From contig CAMHBH010000044.1 in assembly GCA_946183175.1 (NCBI GenBank), forward strand, positions 1 through 15,977: a stretch of DNA of 15,977 nucleotides, given 5' to 3'. Positions 6,386 through 12,918 of this stretch are shown piece by piece (the first letter of the stretch is position 1; every line of letters begins with the position of its first letter). A program made the position numbers and the translations under genes. Source of the stretch: an uncultured Oscillibacter sp. GTDB lineage: Bacteria; Bacillota; Clostridia; Oscillospirales; Oscillospiraceae. The notes below the pieces were generated by a model. It did not search any database and was not told where the DNA came from. It worked only from the letters and a program-made list of their open reading frames with translations.

Positions 6386-7486
6386 TTACTTGCGGACGAG
6401 GTATTTCCGCATATCAATGGCGCAGGCCACCAGAATGACAAGGCCCTTGATAATGTAGAGGATGTTCTGGTCTACGGAGAGGAAGTTCAGCCCGGTGAAG
6501 ATGATTTGCAACAGCAAAACTCCGGTGATAATGCCGCTGATTTTGCCGATACCGCCCACGAACGACACGCCGCCGATAACACACGCCGCGATTGCGTCGG
6601 CCTCGTAGTTGAAGCCGGTGTTGCCGTTGATGGAGGCGATACGCGCGCCCTCAAAGAATCCGGTGATGGAGTACATAATGCCCGCCATGACGAACACGAG
6701 AATAATCGTGCGCATGACGTTGACGCCGGACACGTTCGCGGCCTCCTCGTTGGAGCCGACCGCGAACATATTCTTTCCGAGCGTGGTCTTATTCCAGATA
6801 ACCCACATAATCGCGGCGAGGATAATGGCATAGAGCACGTAGCGCGGAACGGCGACGGTGCCAATAGTGAACAGCGTCCCGGCAACGAGATTCCGGTAGC
6901 CTTCCGACAGGCTGGACAGCGTCTGCCCGTTGTTTTCGCCCATTTTCAGGTAAAGCAGAATCGTACCGTAGAGAATCAACTGCGTCGAGAGCGTGACAAT
7001 ATAGGGGTGGAGCTTGAATTTCGCCATGCAAAAGCCGTTGACAAAGCCAATCAGCGCGCCCACGGCGATGACAATCAGGATGACAAGCGGGAGGGGCTGT
7101 ACGCCCATACCCGGGAAAATCTTGTTGGCGGTCGTCAACAGCGACCCGGCGATACAGGCCGCGAGGCCGACGGCGCGTCCGGCGGAGATGTCGGTACCCG
7201 CCAGCACGATACAGCCCGCCACGCCCAGCGCTATCGGGAGGCGCGAGGCCGTCAGGGAGATGATATTCACGATGGAGGACAGCGAAACGAAACTCGGTAC
7301 CCGAATCGCAATGAAGATAATCGCGAGTACGATAATGATGTACATCGCGTTATTGAACAGCATATCGGTAATGTACCGCTGGCGGTCTTTCCCGGTAAGG
7401 GTATTGAAGTGGTCGATTTCCGCGCGAATCTTGCGGAAGGGGCCTTTCTTTATCGTGGAATTGGGGGTAGTCGTTTGTTCTGCCAC
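6386..7486 (-). CDS. mglC: Galactose/methylgalactoside ABC transporter permease MglC
   Basis: This is the membrane subunit of the sugar importer (branched-chain/ribose-type permease family, BPD_transp_2). It has 366 residues, starting at GTG 7486 behind AAGGAGG, which overlaps the mglA TAA stop. A cytoplasmic N-terminus of about 45 residues precedes many hydrophobic helices from about 47 to the end. The stretch EGARIASINGNTGFNYE followed by ADAIAACVIGGVSFVGG is the signature loop that contacts the ATPase in MglC/RbsC permeases. Two copies would form the channel with MglA on the inside and MglB delivering sugar outside. It is 12 nt downstream of mglA. Confidence 0.96.
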   Translation of the reverse strand: MAEQTTTPNSTIKKGPFRKIRAEIDHFNTLTGKDRQRYITDMLFNNAMYIIIVLAIIFIAIRVPSFVSLSSIVNIISLTASRLPIALGVAGCIVLAGTDISAGRAVGLAACIAGSLLTTANKIFPGMGVQPLPLVILIVIAVGALIGFVNGFCMAKFKLHPYIVTLSTQLILYGTILLYLKMGENNGQTLSSLSEGYRNLVAGTLFTIGTVAVPRYVLYAIILAAIMWVIWNKTTLGKNMFAVGSNEEAANVSGVNVMRTIILVFVMAGIMYSITGFFEGARIASINGNTGFNYEADAIAACVIGGVSFVGGIGKISGIITGVLLLQIIFTGLNFLSVDQNILYIIKGLVILVACAIDMRKYLVRK

Positions 7487-7498
7487 GTTGATTCCTCC

Positions 7499-9013
7499 TT
7501 AGACGTACTTGGCCGCGAGGGTCATAATTTCTTCCTGCGTCGCGGTTTTGGCGCTGACTTCCCCGGCCAGCCGCCCGCCCGACATCACCAGTATCCGGTC
7601 GCACACGCCCAGCAGTTCCGGCATCTCCGAGGACACCATCAGGACAGTTTTCCCCTGTTTGGCGAGGTCGATGATAAGCTGATAAATCTCGTACTTCGCG
7701 CCCACGTCAATGCCGCGCGTCGGTTCGTCGAGTAACAGCACTTCCGGATTGGTTAGCAACCAGCGGCCCAGAATGACTTTCTGCTGATTGCCGCCCGACA
7801 GGGAGCGTATCTGCGTCGATTGGCTAGGCGTCTTAATCCGCATGGCCGATATTGACCAGTCGGTGCTCTCCTCCATCTTCCGCTGATTGAGAAATCCGCC
7901 TTGCAGATAGTTCTTCAGACTGGAAATGACCGTGTTTTCCAGAATGGACAGTATGCCGAAAATCCCCGTTGCGCGGCGTTCCTCCGTTAGAAGCGCGTAG
8001 CCGTTCGCGACGGCCTCTTTTGTGGTACGGTTGGGGGTGTCCCTGCCGTTCAGGGTGACAGTTCCGCTCTTTTTCGTGGCGGCCCCGAAAATCGTCTCTA
8101 ATGTCTCGGTTCTGCCGGAGCCGTCGAGGCCCGCGAGGCCCAGGATTTCGCCCTTGTGCGCGTCGAATGATACGTCCCTCAGCGCCGAATACATGCCCGT
8201 CAGGCCCCGCACGGACAGCGACACTTCCTTACTGACAACGTTCTCTTTCGGCGGGAAACGGTTCGTGAGTTCGCGCCCGACCATGAGTTTGATTATCTTG
8301 TCCATCGTCATATTGGCGACAGGTTCGGTAGCGACCCATGTGCCGTCGCGCATGACGGTAATGTCGTCGGAAATGCGGAGAATCTCGTCCATCTTGTGGG
8401 AGATGTAGATAATGCCACAGCCCCGGTCACGCAACATATTGATAATGCGGAACAGGTGTTCTACTTCCTCTTCCGTAAGGGAGGAAGTCGGCTCGTCGAA
8501 CACGATGATTTTCGAGTTATACGAGACGGCCTTCGCGATTTCGACCATCTGCCGTTGCGATACGGGCATGGTCGACATAATCGTCGTCGGCTCTACGTGG
8601 ATTCCGAGGTCGTCGAACACCGCGACGGTATCCTGATACATTTTCGCCTCGGAAACGAACGGGCCGTTCATGGGGTAGCGCCCCAGCCAGATATTGTCCA
8701 TGACGTTGCGTTTCAGGGCCTGATTGAGTTCCTGGTGTACCATCGCGACGCCGTTTTCGAGGGCGTCCTTGGAGTTCTTGAAGTTGATTTCCTTCCCTTC
8801 GAGGTAAATATGTCCGCCGTCCTTGTTGTAGACGCCGAACAGGCACTTCATGAGGGTGGATTTCCCCGCGCCATTCTCGCCCATGAGGGCGTGAACCGTC
8901 CCGGCCCGGACAGTCAGCGACACGCCGTCGAGCGCCTTCACGCCGGGAAACGATTTTGTAATGCCCTCCATGCGCAGAAGAACCGTGTCATTCGCGGTTG
9001 GATTGTTAGACAA
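7499..9013 (-). CDS. mglA: Galactose/methylgalactoside ABC transporter ATPase MglA
   Basis: A 504-residue tandem-domain ATPase that powers sugar import. Domain 1 has Walker A GENGAGKST (45-53), signature VSQRQMVEIAK (151-161; VSQRQ replaces LSGGQ) and Walker B KIIVFDEP (168-175). Domain 2 has a degenerate Walker A GLDGSGRT (295-302), signature LSGGNQQK (405-412) and Walker B VLLLDEP (425-431). One intact and one degenerate site is normal for the MglA/RbsA/XylG family. The start is TTG 9013, with AGGAGG eight bases upstream; no ATG fits as well. It follows mglB after a 77-nt gap holding a strong hairpin. Confidence 0.97.
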   Translation of the reverse strand: MSNNPTANDTVLLRMEGITKSFPGVKALDGVSLTVRAGTVHALMGENGAGKSTLMKCLFGVYNKDGGHIYLEGKEINFKNSKDALENGVAMVHQELNQALKRNVMDNIWLGRYPMNGPFVSEAKMYQDTVAVFDDLGIHVEPTTIMSTMPVSQRQMVEIAKAVSYNSKIIVFDEPTSSLTEEEVEHLFRIINMLRDRGCGIIYISHKMDEILRISDDITVMRDGTWVATEPVANMTMDKIIKLMVGRELTNRFPPKENVVSKEVSLSVRGLTGMYSALRDVSFDAHKGEILGLAGLDGSGRTETLETIFGAATKKSGTVTLNGRDTPNRTTKEAVANGYALLTEERRATGIFGILSILENTVISSLKNYLQGGFLNQRKMEESTDWSISAMRIKTPSQSTQIRSLSGGNQQKVILGRWLLTNPEVLLLDEPTRGIDVGAKYEIYQLIIDLAKQGKTVLMVSSEMPELLGVCDRILVMSGGRLAGEVSAKTATQEEIMTLAAKYV

Positions 9014-9045
9014 ATGGTATCCCTCCTGTTATCGCGGAATGGGAC

Positions 9046-9073
9046 GGAGCGCCCCGGGAATCCGGGACACTCC
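9046..9073 (-). promoter_or_regulatory. mRNA hairpin between mglB and mglA
   Basis: Arms 9046-9057 and 9062-9073 form a 12-bp stem with a 4-nt loop in the minus transcript. Two of the pairs are G-U; on the opposite strand they would be C/A mismatches, so the structure suits the mgl mRNA specifically. It starts 18 nt after the mglB stop and has no U-run. Such stem-loops commonly protect the binding-protein message, letting MglB outnumber MglA and MglC; here that role is inferred. Confidence 0.65.
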
Positions 9074-9090
9074 GGCCTGTGCGGTGAGCG

Positions 9091-10194
9091 TTATTCTCCG
9101 GTGTAGACGGAGTAGGGGATATTGACGCGCCACGTACCCTCTAAGTAGCCGGGGTCGATGCCGTCGAATTTGTCGTTGCCGTTCTGGAAATTCGTGATGA
9201 TGGTCACAATCGCGTTGGCCATGCCTTCGGCGTCCTGCTTGATGGTGCCAATCATACTGCCGTTGTCGATGGCGGCGCGGGCGGCGTCGGTGGCGTCCAC
9301 GCCGAATACGGGGATGACGGTCTTGCCTGCGGAGTTGTACCCGGCGTTCTGGAGCGCGGCAATCGCGCCGAGGGCCATTTCGTCGTTGTTGGCGATAACT
9401 AACTCGACCATATTATTGTTGGCCTCCGAATACTGCGAGAGGATGGTCTGCATATAGTCGGTAGCGGCCTGGGCCGACCACGCGCCGTTCTGGTCGACGA
9501 GGTAGCGGTTTGTATTCGTCTCGTCGTAGAATTTCAGGGCGGGCTTTCCGGCGGCGGTGAGAACCGCGTCGGCGTTCTCCTGCCCGTACTGCGTGCGGTA
9601 AATGGCCTCCTGATTCGCTTCGTCGCCCTTGAACATGACGTAGGAAATCACGCCGTCGCCGTTGAGGTCTACGGCGTCGTAGTTCTCTACGAGGTACTGG
9701 CCAATCATGTCGCCCTGCATTTTGCCGGCCTGCGTGTAGTCGGTGCCGACGAAAGCGCAGTTGTCGTAGCTGGAGACTACGGATTCCTCCACGGAGCGGT
9801 TGAAGAACACGACCGGGATATTCTGGGCCTTGGCCTTGTCCACGATATTCTGCGCGGCGTCGTTGGAGCCGGTGTCGACGAGGTTCACGGCGAGGATGGA
9901 CGCGCCTTTCGCGATAGCGGTATCAATGGAGTCGGTCTGGGTGGTCTGAATGTTGTTGCCGTCGTAGTTGTTGAAGTTGACCCCGGCGGCGGCGAGCGCG
10001 GAGTCCATCGCGGAGCGGACGCTGGACAGATACGTGTCGTTGAAGGTGTAGTAGAAAATGGAGACTTCCCCGGCAGGCTTGGAGCCGGAATCGTCGCCGC
10101 CGGACGCGGCGTCACCGCCGCCGCCACCGCAGGCGGCCAGCGACAGGGCCATGCACAGGGACAGCAAGAGCGCAAGGACTTTTTTCACATTCAT
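9091..10194 (-). CDS. mglB: Galactose/glucose-type sugar-binding lipoprotein MglB
   Basis: An extracytoplasmic solute receptor that hands sugar to MglAC. It has 367 residues. The signal peptide ends in the lipobox LAAC with Cys22 as lipid anchor, followed by a G/D/S-rich linker to about residue 40. The rest aligns by eye along the whole of E. coli MglB: AVNLVD, IPVVFFNRS, the calcium loop DLNGDG (176-181), VELVIANNDEMALGAI and VFGVDA. Sugar contacts recalled from E. coli are partly changed: His152 corresponds to Asn194, Asp154 to Glu196 and Asn256 to Gln320, while Arg158 (R200), Trp183 (W239) and Asp236 (D300) are kept. The natural sugar may therefore differ from galactose. It starts at ATG 10194 with GGAGGAAA upstream. 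Confidence 0.95.
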   Translation of the reverse strand: MNVKKVLALLLSLCMALSLAACGGGGGDAASGGDDSGSKPAGEVSIFYYTFNDTYLSSVRSAMDSALAAAGVNFNNYDGNNIQTTQTDSIDTAIAKGASILAVNLVDTGSNDAAQNIVDKAKAQNIPVVFFNRSVEESVVSSYDNCAFVGTDYTQAGKMQGDMIGQYLVENYDAVDLNGDGVISYVMFKGDEANQEAIYRTQYGQENADAVLTAAGKPALKFYDETNTNRYLVDQNGAWSAQAATDYMQTILSQYSEANNNMVELVIANNDEMALGAIAALQNAGYNSAGKTVIPVFGVDATDAARAAIDNGSMIGTIKQDAEGMANAIVTIITNFQNGNDKFDGIDPGYLEGTWRVNIPYSVYTGE

Positions 10195-10219
10195 GGGTGC
10201 TTTCCTCCAATCTGGATTT

Positions 10220-10239
10220 GCGCCGGACGCCTCCGGCGC
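10220..10239 (-). promoter_or_regulatory. Inverted repeat at the mglB transcription start (possible operator)
   Basis: GCGCCGGA (10220-10227) and TCCGGCGC (10232-10239) form a perfect 8-bp inverted repeat with a 4-nt centre, placed at about +3 to +22 of the predicted mglB transcript. A second one, GCGCC-CC-GGCGC (10278-10289), abuts the -35 box, and a third, CGGCG-TTG-CGCCG (10352-10364), lies just before the opposing promoter. The placement suits a repressor acting on mglB, possibly by looping, or a 5' mRNA stem. No regulator gene is in the window, and the high GC content makes such repeats less surprising. Confidence 0.45.
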
Positions 10240-10248
10240 GTTGCCGAC

Positions 10249-10277
10249 ATGATACCATATCTTTTCATGAAAGACAA
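10249..10277 (-). promoter_or_regulatory. Promoter for mglBAC
   Basis: On the minus strand TTGTCT (-35, 10272-10277) and TATCAT (-10, 10249-10254) are 17 bp apart, with the predicted start near 10242 and a leader of about 48 nt to mglB. An inverted repeat sits immediately downstream of the start and another immediately upstream of the -35 box. Confidence 0.65.
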
Positions 10278-10373
10278 GCGCCCCGGCGCAAGATTTTTGT
10301 CAAAGTGTGCGCGTAGTCCCGCCCCTTGTGACACCTTTCCCGCACGGCGTCCGGCGTTGCGCCGAAAAAGGGC

Positions 10374-10402
10374 TTGACAGGACAGCGCAAATCCGTTACA
10401 AT
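10374..10402 (+). promoter_or_regulatory. Near-consensus promoter for the plus-strand small RNA
   Basis: TTGACA (10374-10379), 17 bp, TACAAT (10397-10402): a perfect -35 box, ideal spacing and one change in the -10 box. It is the best vegetative promoter that I see in the window and points opposite to every gene. Predicted start is near 10409, about 13 nt before the first repeat. It is divergent from the mglB promoter, about 120 bp away. Confidence 0.8.
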
Positions 10403-10421
10403 ACGGCTATCGTCTCGCGGC

Positions 10422-10590
10422 GACCTACCTTCCCTATGAGGGATTAAAACAATTACTTCTGTGGAATCTCCACCGTGAAGACGGAAGCCGTCATACCTTC
10501 CCTATAAGGGATTAAAACAAATAAATCGGAAATTGCGAAGACTTACGGAACTGTCTATCCGGTCATACCTTCCCTATAAGGGACGAAAGC
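10422..10590 (+). repeat. Three 29-nt repeats with 39- and 43-nt intervening segments
   Basis: Copies lie at 10422-10450, 10490-10518 and 10562-10590. Each reads G(T/A)C(A/C)TACCT, then the hairpin TCCCT-AT(A/G)-AGGGA, then a tail: TTAAAAC in copies 1 and 2, CGAAAGC in copy 3. Two further bases, AA, follow all three. Copy 1 differs from copy 2 at three positions, copy 3 at three near its end. The AAGGGATTAAAAC ending and degenerate last copy are CRISPR-like, and the segments are of spacer length, although unequal. Against CRISPR, the intervening segments fold with the repeat edges and both carry GAAGAC. The altered tail of copy 3 also forms the start of the terminator stem. Confidence 0.75.
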
Positions 10591-10627
10591 AAGCCATCCC
10601 CCGTTATCGAGGGAAGGCTTGCTTTTT
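10586..10627 (+). terminator. Intrinsic terminator of the small RNA; may also end the NUDIX operon
   Basis: AGCAAGCC (10588-10595) pairs with GGCTTGCT (10616-10623), then TCCC with GGGA and CG with CG around a TTAT loop; the stem is followed by TTTTT (10623-10627). The stem can extend through AAA/TTT, so copy 3 of the repeat merges into it. The NUDIX stop is 6 nt away on the other strand, so in the minus direction the same stem, followed by the weaker GCTTTCG, could end that operon. Confidence 0.8.
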
Positions 10628-10632
10628 GCGTA

Positions 10633-11274
10633 TTACAGGCCGATGAGGTGTGCCGTAATGCGGGCGGTCATGCCCCAAATGACGCGCCCGTGCCAGCGCC
10701 ATACGGGTACCTCCACGCGTCCGCGCGCCCACGGGTAATCGCGGGGTATCCCGAGCGCCTCGTAGGGGAAATCGTCGGGCGGACGCGGAATCAGGTCGTA
10801 GGCGTAGCGTTCGGGCGGCGTCCGGCGCAGGTACGACACCGGGACGGTAAAAGTCTCCGACACCTCCGCCGGGGACGCTTGCAAATGCCGCAGTCCGTCC
10901 GCGCTGACGTAGCCCGCGACGGGGTGCAACAGAAATCCGCGCTGGTTGCACAGGAAATCCAACTCCCCGAACGGCGTGACATACGCGCGCGGAATTGACA
11001 ATTCCTCTTCGGTCTCGCGCAGGGCACACCCTAGCGGCGTCTCGCCGGGTTCCATACGTCCGCCCGGGAAACAGACCTCCCCCGCCTGACGAATCCCGGC
11101 GGCCCGTACTTCGTAGAGTAACTCGGGGCCGCCGGGGCCGTCGAGAAGCGGACAGAGTACGGCATAGGCGCGGGCCGCGCCGAGAAGGCCCGGTTTGCGT
11201 CCGCGTAAGCGACGCCGCAGGGCGTCGATATCGTCCGTCATGCTGTCGCGCAGGGCGTCCATGTCGTCGGTCAT
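10633..11274 (-). CDS. NUDIX hydrolase, CoA pyrophosphatase type
   Basis: A 213-residue NUDIX enzyme. The box G-x5-E-x7-RE-x2-EE is complete: G72, E78, R86-E87 and E90-E91 in GGRMEPGETPLGCAL and RETEEEL. Just before it, LLYEVRAAGIRQAGEVCFPGG matches the extra motif of the CoA-pyrophosphatase branch (NudL/YeaB, Nudt7), which cleaves CoA to 3',5'-ADP and phosphopantetheine. The start at ATG 11274 overlaps the azlD stop as ATGA; a longer upstream frame to 11355 lies inside azlD and is rejected. Residues 1-11 and 12-22 (MTDDMDALRDS, MTDDIDALRRR) are an imperfect tandem duplication, so the second Met is a possible alternative start. It is the last gene of the ppaC-lepA unit. Confidence 0.92.
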   Translation of the reverse strand: MTDDMDALRDSMTDDIDALRRRLRGRKPGLLGAARAYAVLCPLLDGPGGPELLYEVRAAGIRQAGEVCFPGGRMEPGETPLGCALRETEEELSIPRAYVTPFGELDFLCNQRGFLLHPVAGYVSADGLRHLQASPAEVSETFTVPVSYLRRTPPERYAYDLIPRPPDDFPYEALGIPRDYPWARGRVEVPVWRWHGRVIWGMTARITAHLIGL

Positions 11275-11585
11275 GCCGCCACCAGAAACCATTCGAGTAC
11301 GAACACGACCGCGCAGCACGACACCGCCACCGGGAACAGTCCCGCGCCGACCCACGCCAGCGCAATCCCCAGCACGAGCGCGACGCCTCCCGCGACAGGG
11401 GAGCGCGTCGCCTCCACGATGGCCGGGAACGTCATGACGGAGAGCGTCACGTAGGGGACATAATAGAGGAAGGAGCGCAGGAAGCGGTTTTGAATCCGTT
11501 TGCGGAGGAGCGTCAGGGGGAGTACGCGGATGGCGTAGCAGACCACGGCCATGACAGCCAGATAGAGCCAGATTTGATGTTTCAT
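11271..11585 (-). CDS. azlD: AzlD-type branched-chain amino acid exporter subunit
   Basis: A 104-residue hydrophobic protein with about four helices, starting MKHQIWLYLAVMAVVCYAI. Size, the motif YVPYVTLSVMTFPAIV and position directly after azlC identify the small AzlD subunit, which with AzlC exports branched-chain amino acids and analogues such as 4-azaleucine. ATG 11585 overlaps the azlC TGA (ATGA), and its own stop overlaps the NUDIX ATG in the same way. The frame is open further upstream, but that part lies within azlC and lacks membrane character. Confidence 0.93.
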   Translation of the reverse strand: MKHQIWLYLAVMAVVCYAIRVLPLTLLRKRIQNRFLRSFLYYVPYVTLSVMTFPAIVEATRSPVAGGVALVLGIALAWVGAGLFPVAVSCCAVVFVLEWFLVAA

Positions 11586-12310
11586 GATTGGGCCTCTTTC
11601 GTGTCGTCGTCGGGTACGGGGAACAGCGCCGCCGCCAGTCCGGACAGCAGGAGCGTCAACAGAATGGTGCGCGTGCCGCCGGACAGCGCTGGGAGAAGTC
11701 GCGAGGCCGTGAAGGACGCCGCGAAACTCAACAGCGCGAACAGTCCGACGACTTTGTCGCGTTTGGCGGGGGTCACGACGACGGCGATGAACATTCCGAA
11801 CAGCGCCACGCTCAGCGCGCTGACGACGCGTGTCGGGAGCAGATTCCCGGCGATGACGCCGACTGCCGTACCCGTCGCCCATGACGGTATCGCCACGAGA
11901 TAGGAGCCGTAGCAGTACCACGGGTCGAGGGGTTTGGGCTGTGCGACGGCGATACCAAACAGCTCGTCGGTGATGGAGTAGCCGACCAAGAGGCGGTGCC
12001 GTAACGGCGCGGCGGGGTCGAAACGCTGGCTAAGCGCGAAACTCATTAACAAGTAGCGCGCGTTGGCAATCAGGGTCACGAGGGCCATTTCGACGTAAGC
12101 GGCGTCGGCGGCGATAACGGTAATGGCGGCGTATTCCCCGGCGGAGGCCATGCCGAAGAAGCTCAAAAAGAAGCCCTGTACGGCGGACAACCCGGCGTTA
12201 CGGGCGGCGATTCCCAGCGAAAACGCTACCGCGAAATAGCCCAGTCCAATCGGCACGCCGTCGCGTGCGCCTCTTATTAAGGATACCCTGTGTTTCCGTA
12301 AAAAGAACAA
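11582..12310 (-). CDS. azlC: AzlC-type branched-chain amino acid permease
   Basis: The large subunit of the AzlCD exporter: several membrane helices, with family landmarks GARDGVPIGLGYFAVAFSLG, FGMASAGEYAA, ANARYLLMS, GYSITDELFGIA and GSYLVAIPSW. The start chosen is TTG 12310 (242 residues), six bases after a strong GGAGGA that is embedded in the end of the upstream FHA gene. The longer frame from another TTG at 12337 would include that ribosome site as coding sequence and is less likely. The FHA stop is 2 nt upstream, so translation is probably coupled to it. Substrate assignment follows the family. Confidence 0.93.
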   Translation of the reverse strand: MFFLRKHRVSLIRGARDGVPIGLGYFAVAFSLGIAARNAGLSAVQGFFLSFFGMASAGEYAAITVIAADAAYVEMALVTLIANARYLLMSFALSQRFDPAAPLRHRLLVGYSITDELFGIAVAQPKPLDPWYCYGSYLVAIPSWATGTAVGVIAGNLLPTRVVSALSVALFGMFIAVVVTPAKRDKVVGLFALLSFAASFTASRLLPALSGGTRTILLTLLLSGLAAALFPVPDDDTKEAQS

Positions 12311-12312
12311 TT

Positions 12313-12903
12313 TTATTCCTCCAAAGGCGTGTTCCAATCCGAAACATCAAGAACATGAGGGTTATTGTCATCGGAATGACGTTTGAATATCACGGCGACA
12401 AGCCCCAGTCGGATTTCATCCCCATTGTGAAGTTCTGCGCTTTTTGTAACACGTTTGCCATTGAGATATGTTCCGTTTTTGCTGTCAATATCTGCAAGCA
12501 TAAACGTGTTGTCCTGATAGTCAATTTTACAGTGATATCCAGATACGCTTTTTTCCACCACGGTCAAATTACAACTCTCATCGTGACCTATTATATAGTG
12601 GTCAGTATCTATGGAATAAATTCTTCCATTATAGACAATTTGAGCTTTTGCCTTGATAAAGTTCTGAATATCATGCAATTCTAAACTGTCGGTATGGTAA
12701 TCACTGTCATCATCATAAGGAATCGGAAACAAGTCGTCCTTACTCAACTTTACAGTTTCATCAGAGTGACTGTCCGATGGAGGTTGCTCATCACTTGACG
12801 GCATTAAAGGAGAATTATGCAACATGGCGTGAACCATGAGGAGAATTGCCACCGTAGCAAATAGAAGAAACAGCATTGTAGTAATGACAATTACATTGTC
12901 CAA
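12313..12903 (-). CDS. Membrane-anchored FHA domain protein
   Basis: A 196-residue protein with an N-terminal membrane helix (about 4-27), an acidic, serine-rich linker (about 30-80) and an FHA domain (about 86-174). FHA domains bind phosphothreonine peptides; the domain would face the cytoplasm if the short N-terminus is outside. Seen: YIIGHDESCNLTV, SVSGYHCKI, SKNGTYLNGKRV and HNGDEIRLG. The usual Gly-Arg that holds the phosphate is Gly106-His107, and the Arg of the S-R-x-H motif is Gly122, so phosphopeptide binding may be altered or weak. The start is TTG 12903 behind AGGGGTGG. It is notably AT-rich beside lepA and azlC and pairs with the preceding membrane protein. No kinase or phosphatase is in the window. 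Confidence 0.88.
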   Translation of the reverse strand: MDNVIVITTMLFLLFATVAILLMVHAMLHNSPLMPSSDEQPPSDSHSDETVKLSKDDLFPIPYDDDSDYHTDSLELHDIQNFIKAKAQIVYNGRIYSIDTDHYIIGHDESCNLTVVEKSVSGYHCKIDYQDNTFMLADIDSKNGTYLNGKRVTKSAELHNGDEIRLGLVAVIFKRHSDDNNPHVLDVSDWNTPLEE

Positions 12904-12918
12904 ATTGTACCACCCCTA

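Larger units (their letters stand above)
10409..10627 (+). ncRNA. Candidate repeat-built small RNA (or mini CRISPR array)
   Basis: A free-standing unit with its own strong promoter and terminator, about 220 nt, without a credible reading frame. It carries three copies of a 29-nt repeat. Each copy is preceded by a stem whose 3' side ends in the first bases of the repeat: GTC (10411-10413) with GAC (10422-10424); GACGG (10480-10484) with CCGTC (10488-10492); and GAC plus CGGA (10540-10549) with TCCGGTC (10558-10564). Copy 1 has GAC where copies 2 and 3 have GTC, and its upstream partner is swapped to match, which is covariation. Segment 1 also contains GTGGA-ATC-TCCAC (10461-10473). I do not recognise the family. 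A CRISPR array is the main alternative, but no cas gene is in the window. Confidence 0.6.

Noticed and set aside
6329..7735. Long plus-strand open frame (468 codons) opposite mglC
   Set aside because: It is the antisense of mglC and its flanks, has no recognisable domain, and has an H/D/N/R-rich composition typical of the reverse strand of GC-rich genes.
11275..11355. Upstream extension of the NUDIX gene
   Set aside because: It lies inside azlD in another frame; the ATGA overlap at 11271-11274 is the natural start.
12311..12337. Upstream extension of azlC to another TTG
   Set aside because: It would translate the GGAGGA ribosome site and overlap the FHA gene; TTG 12310 is well placed behind that site.
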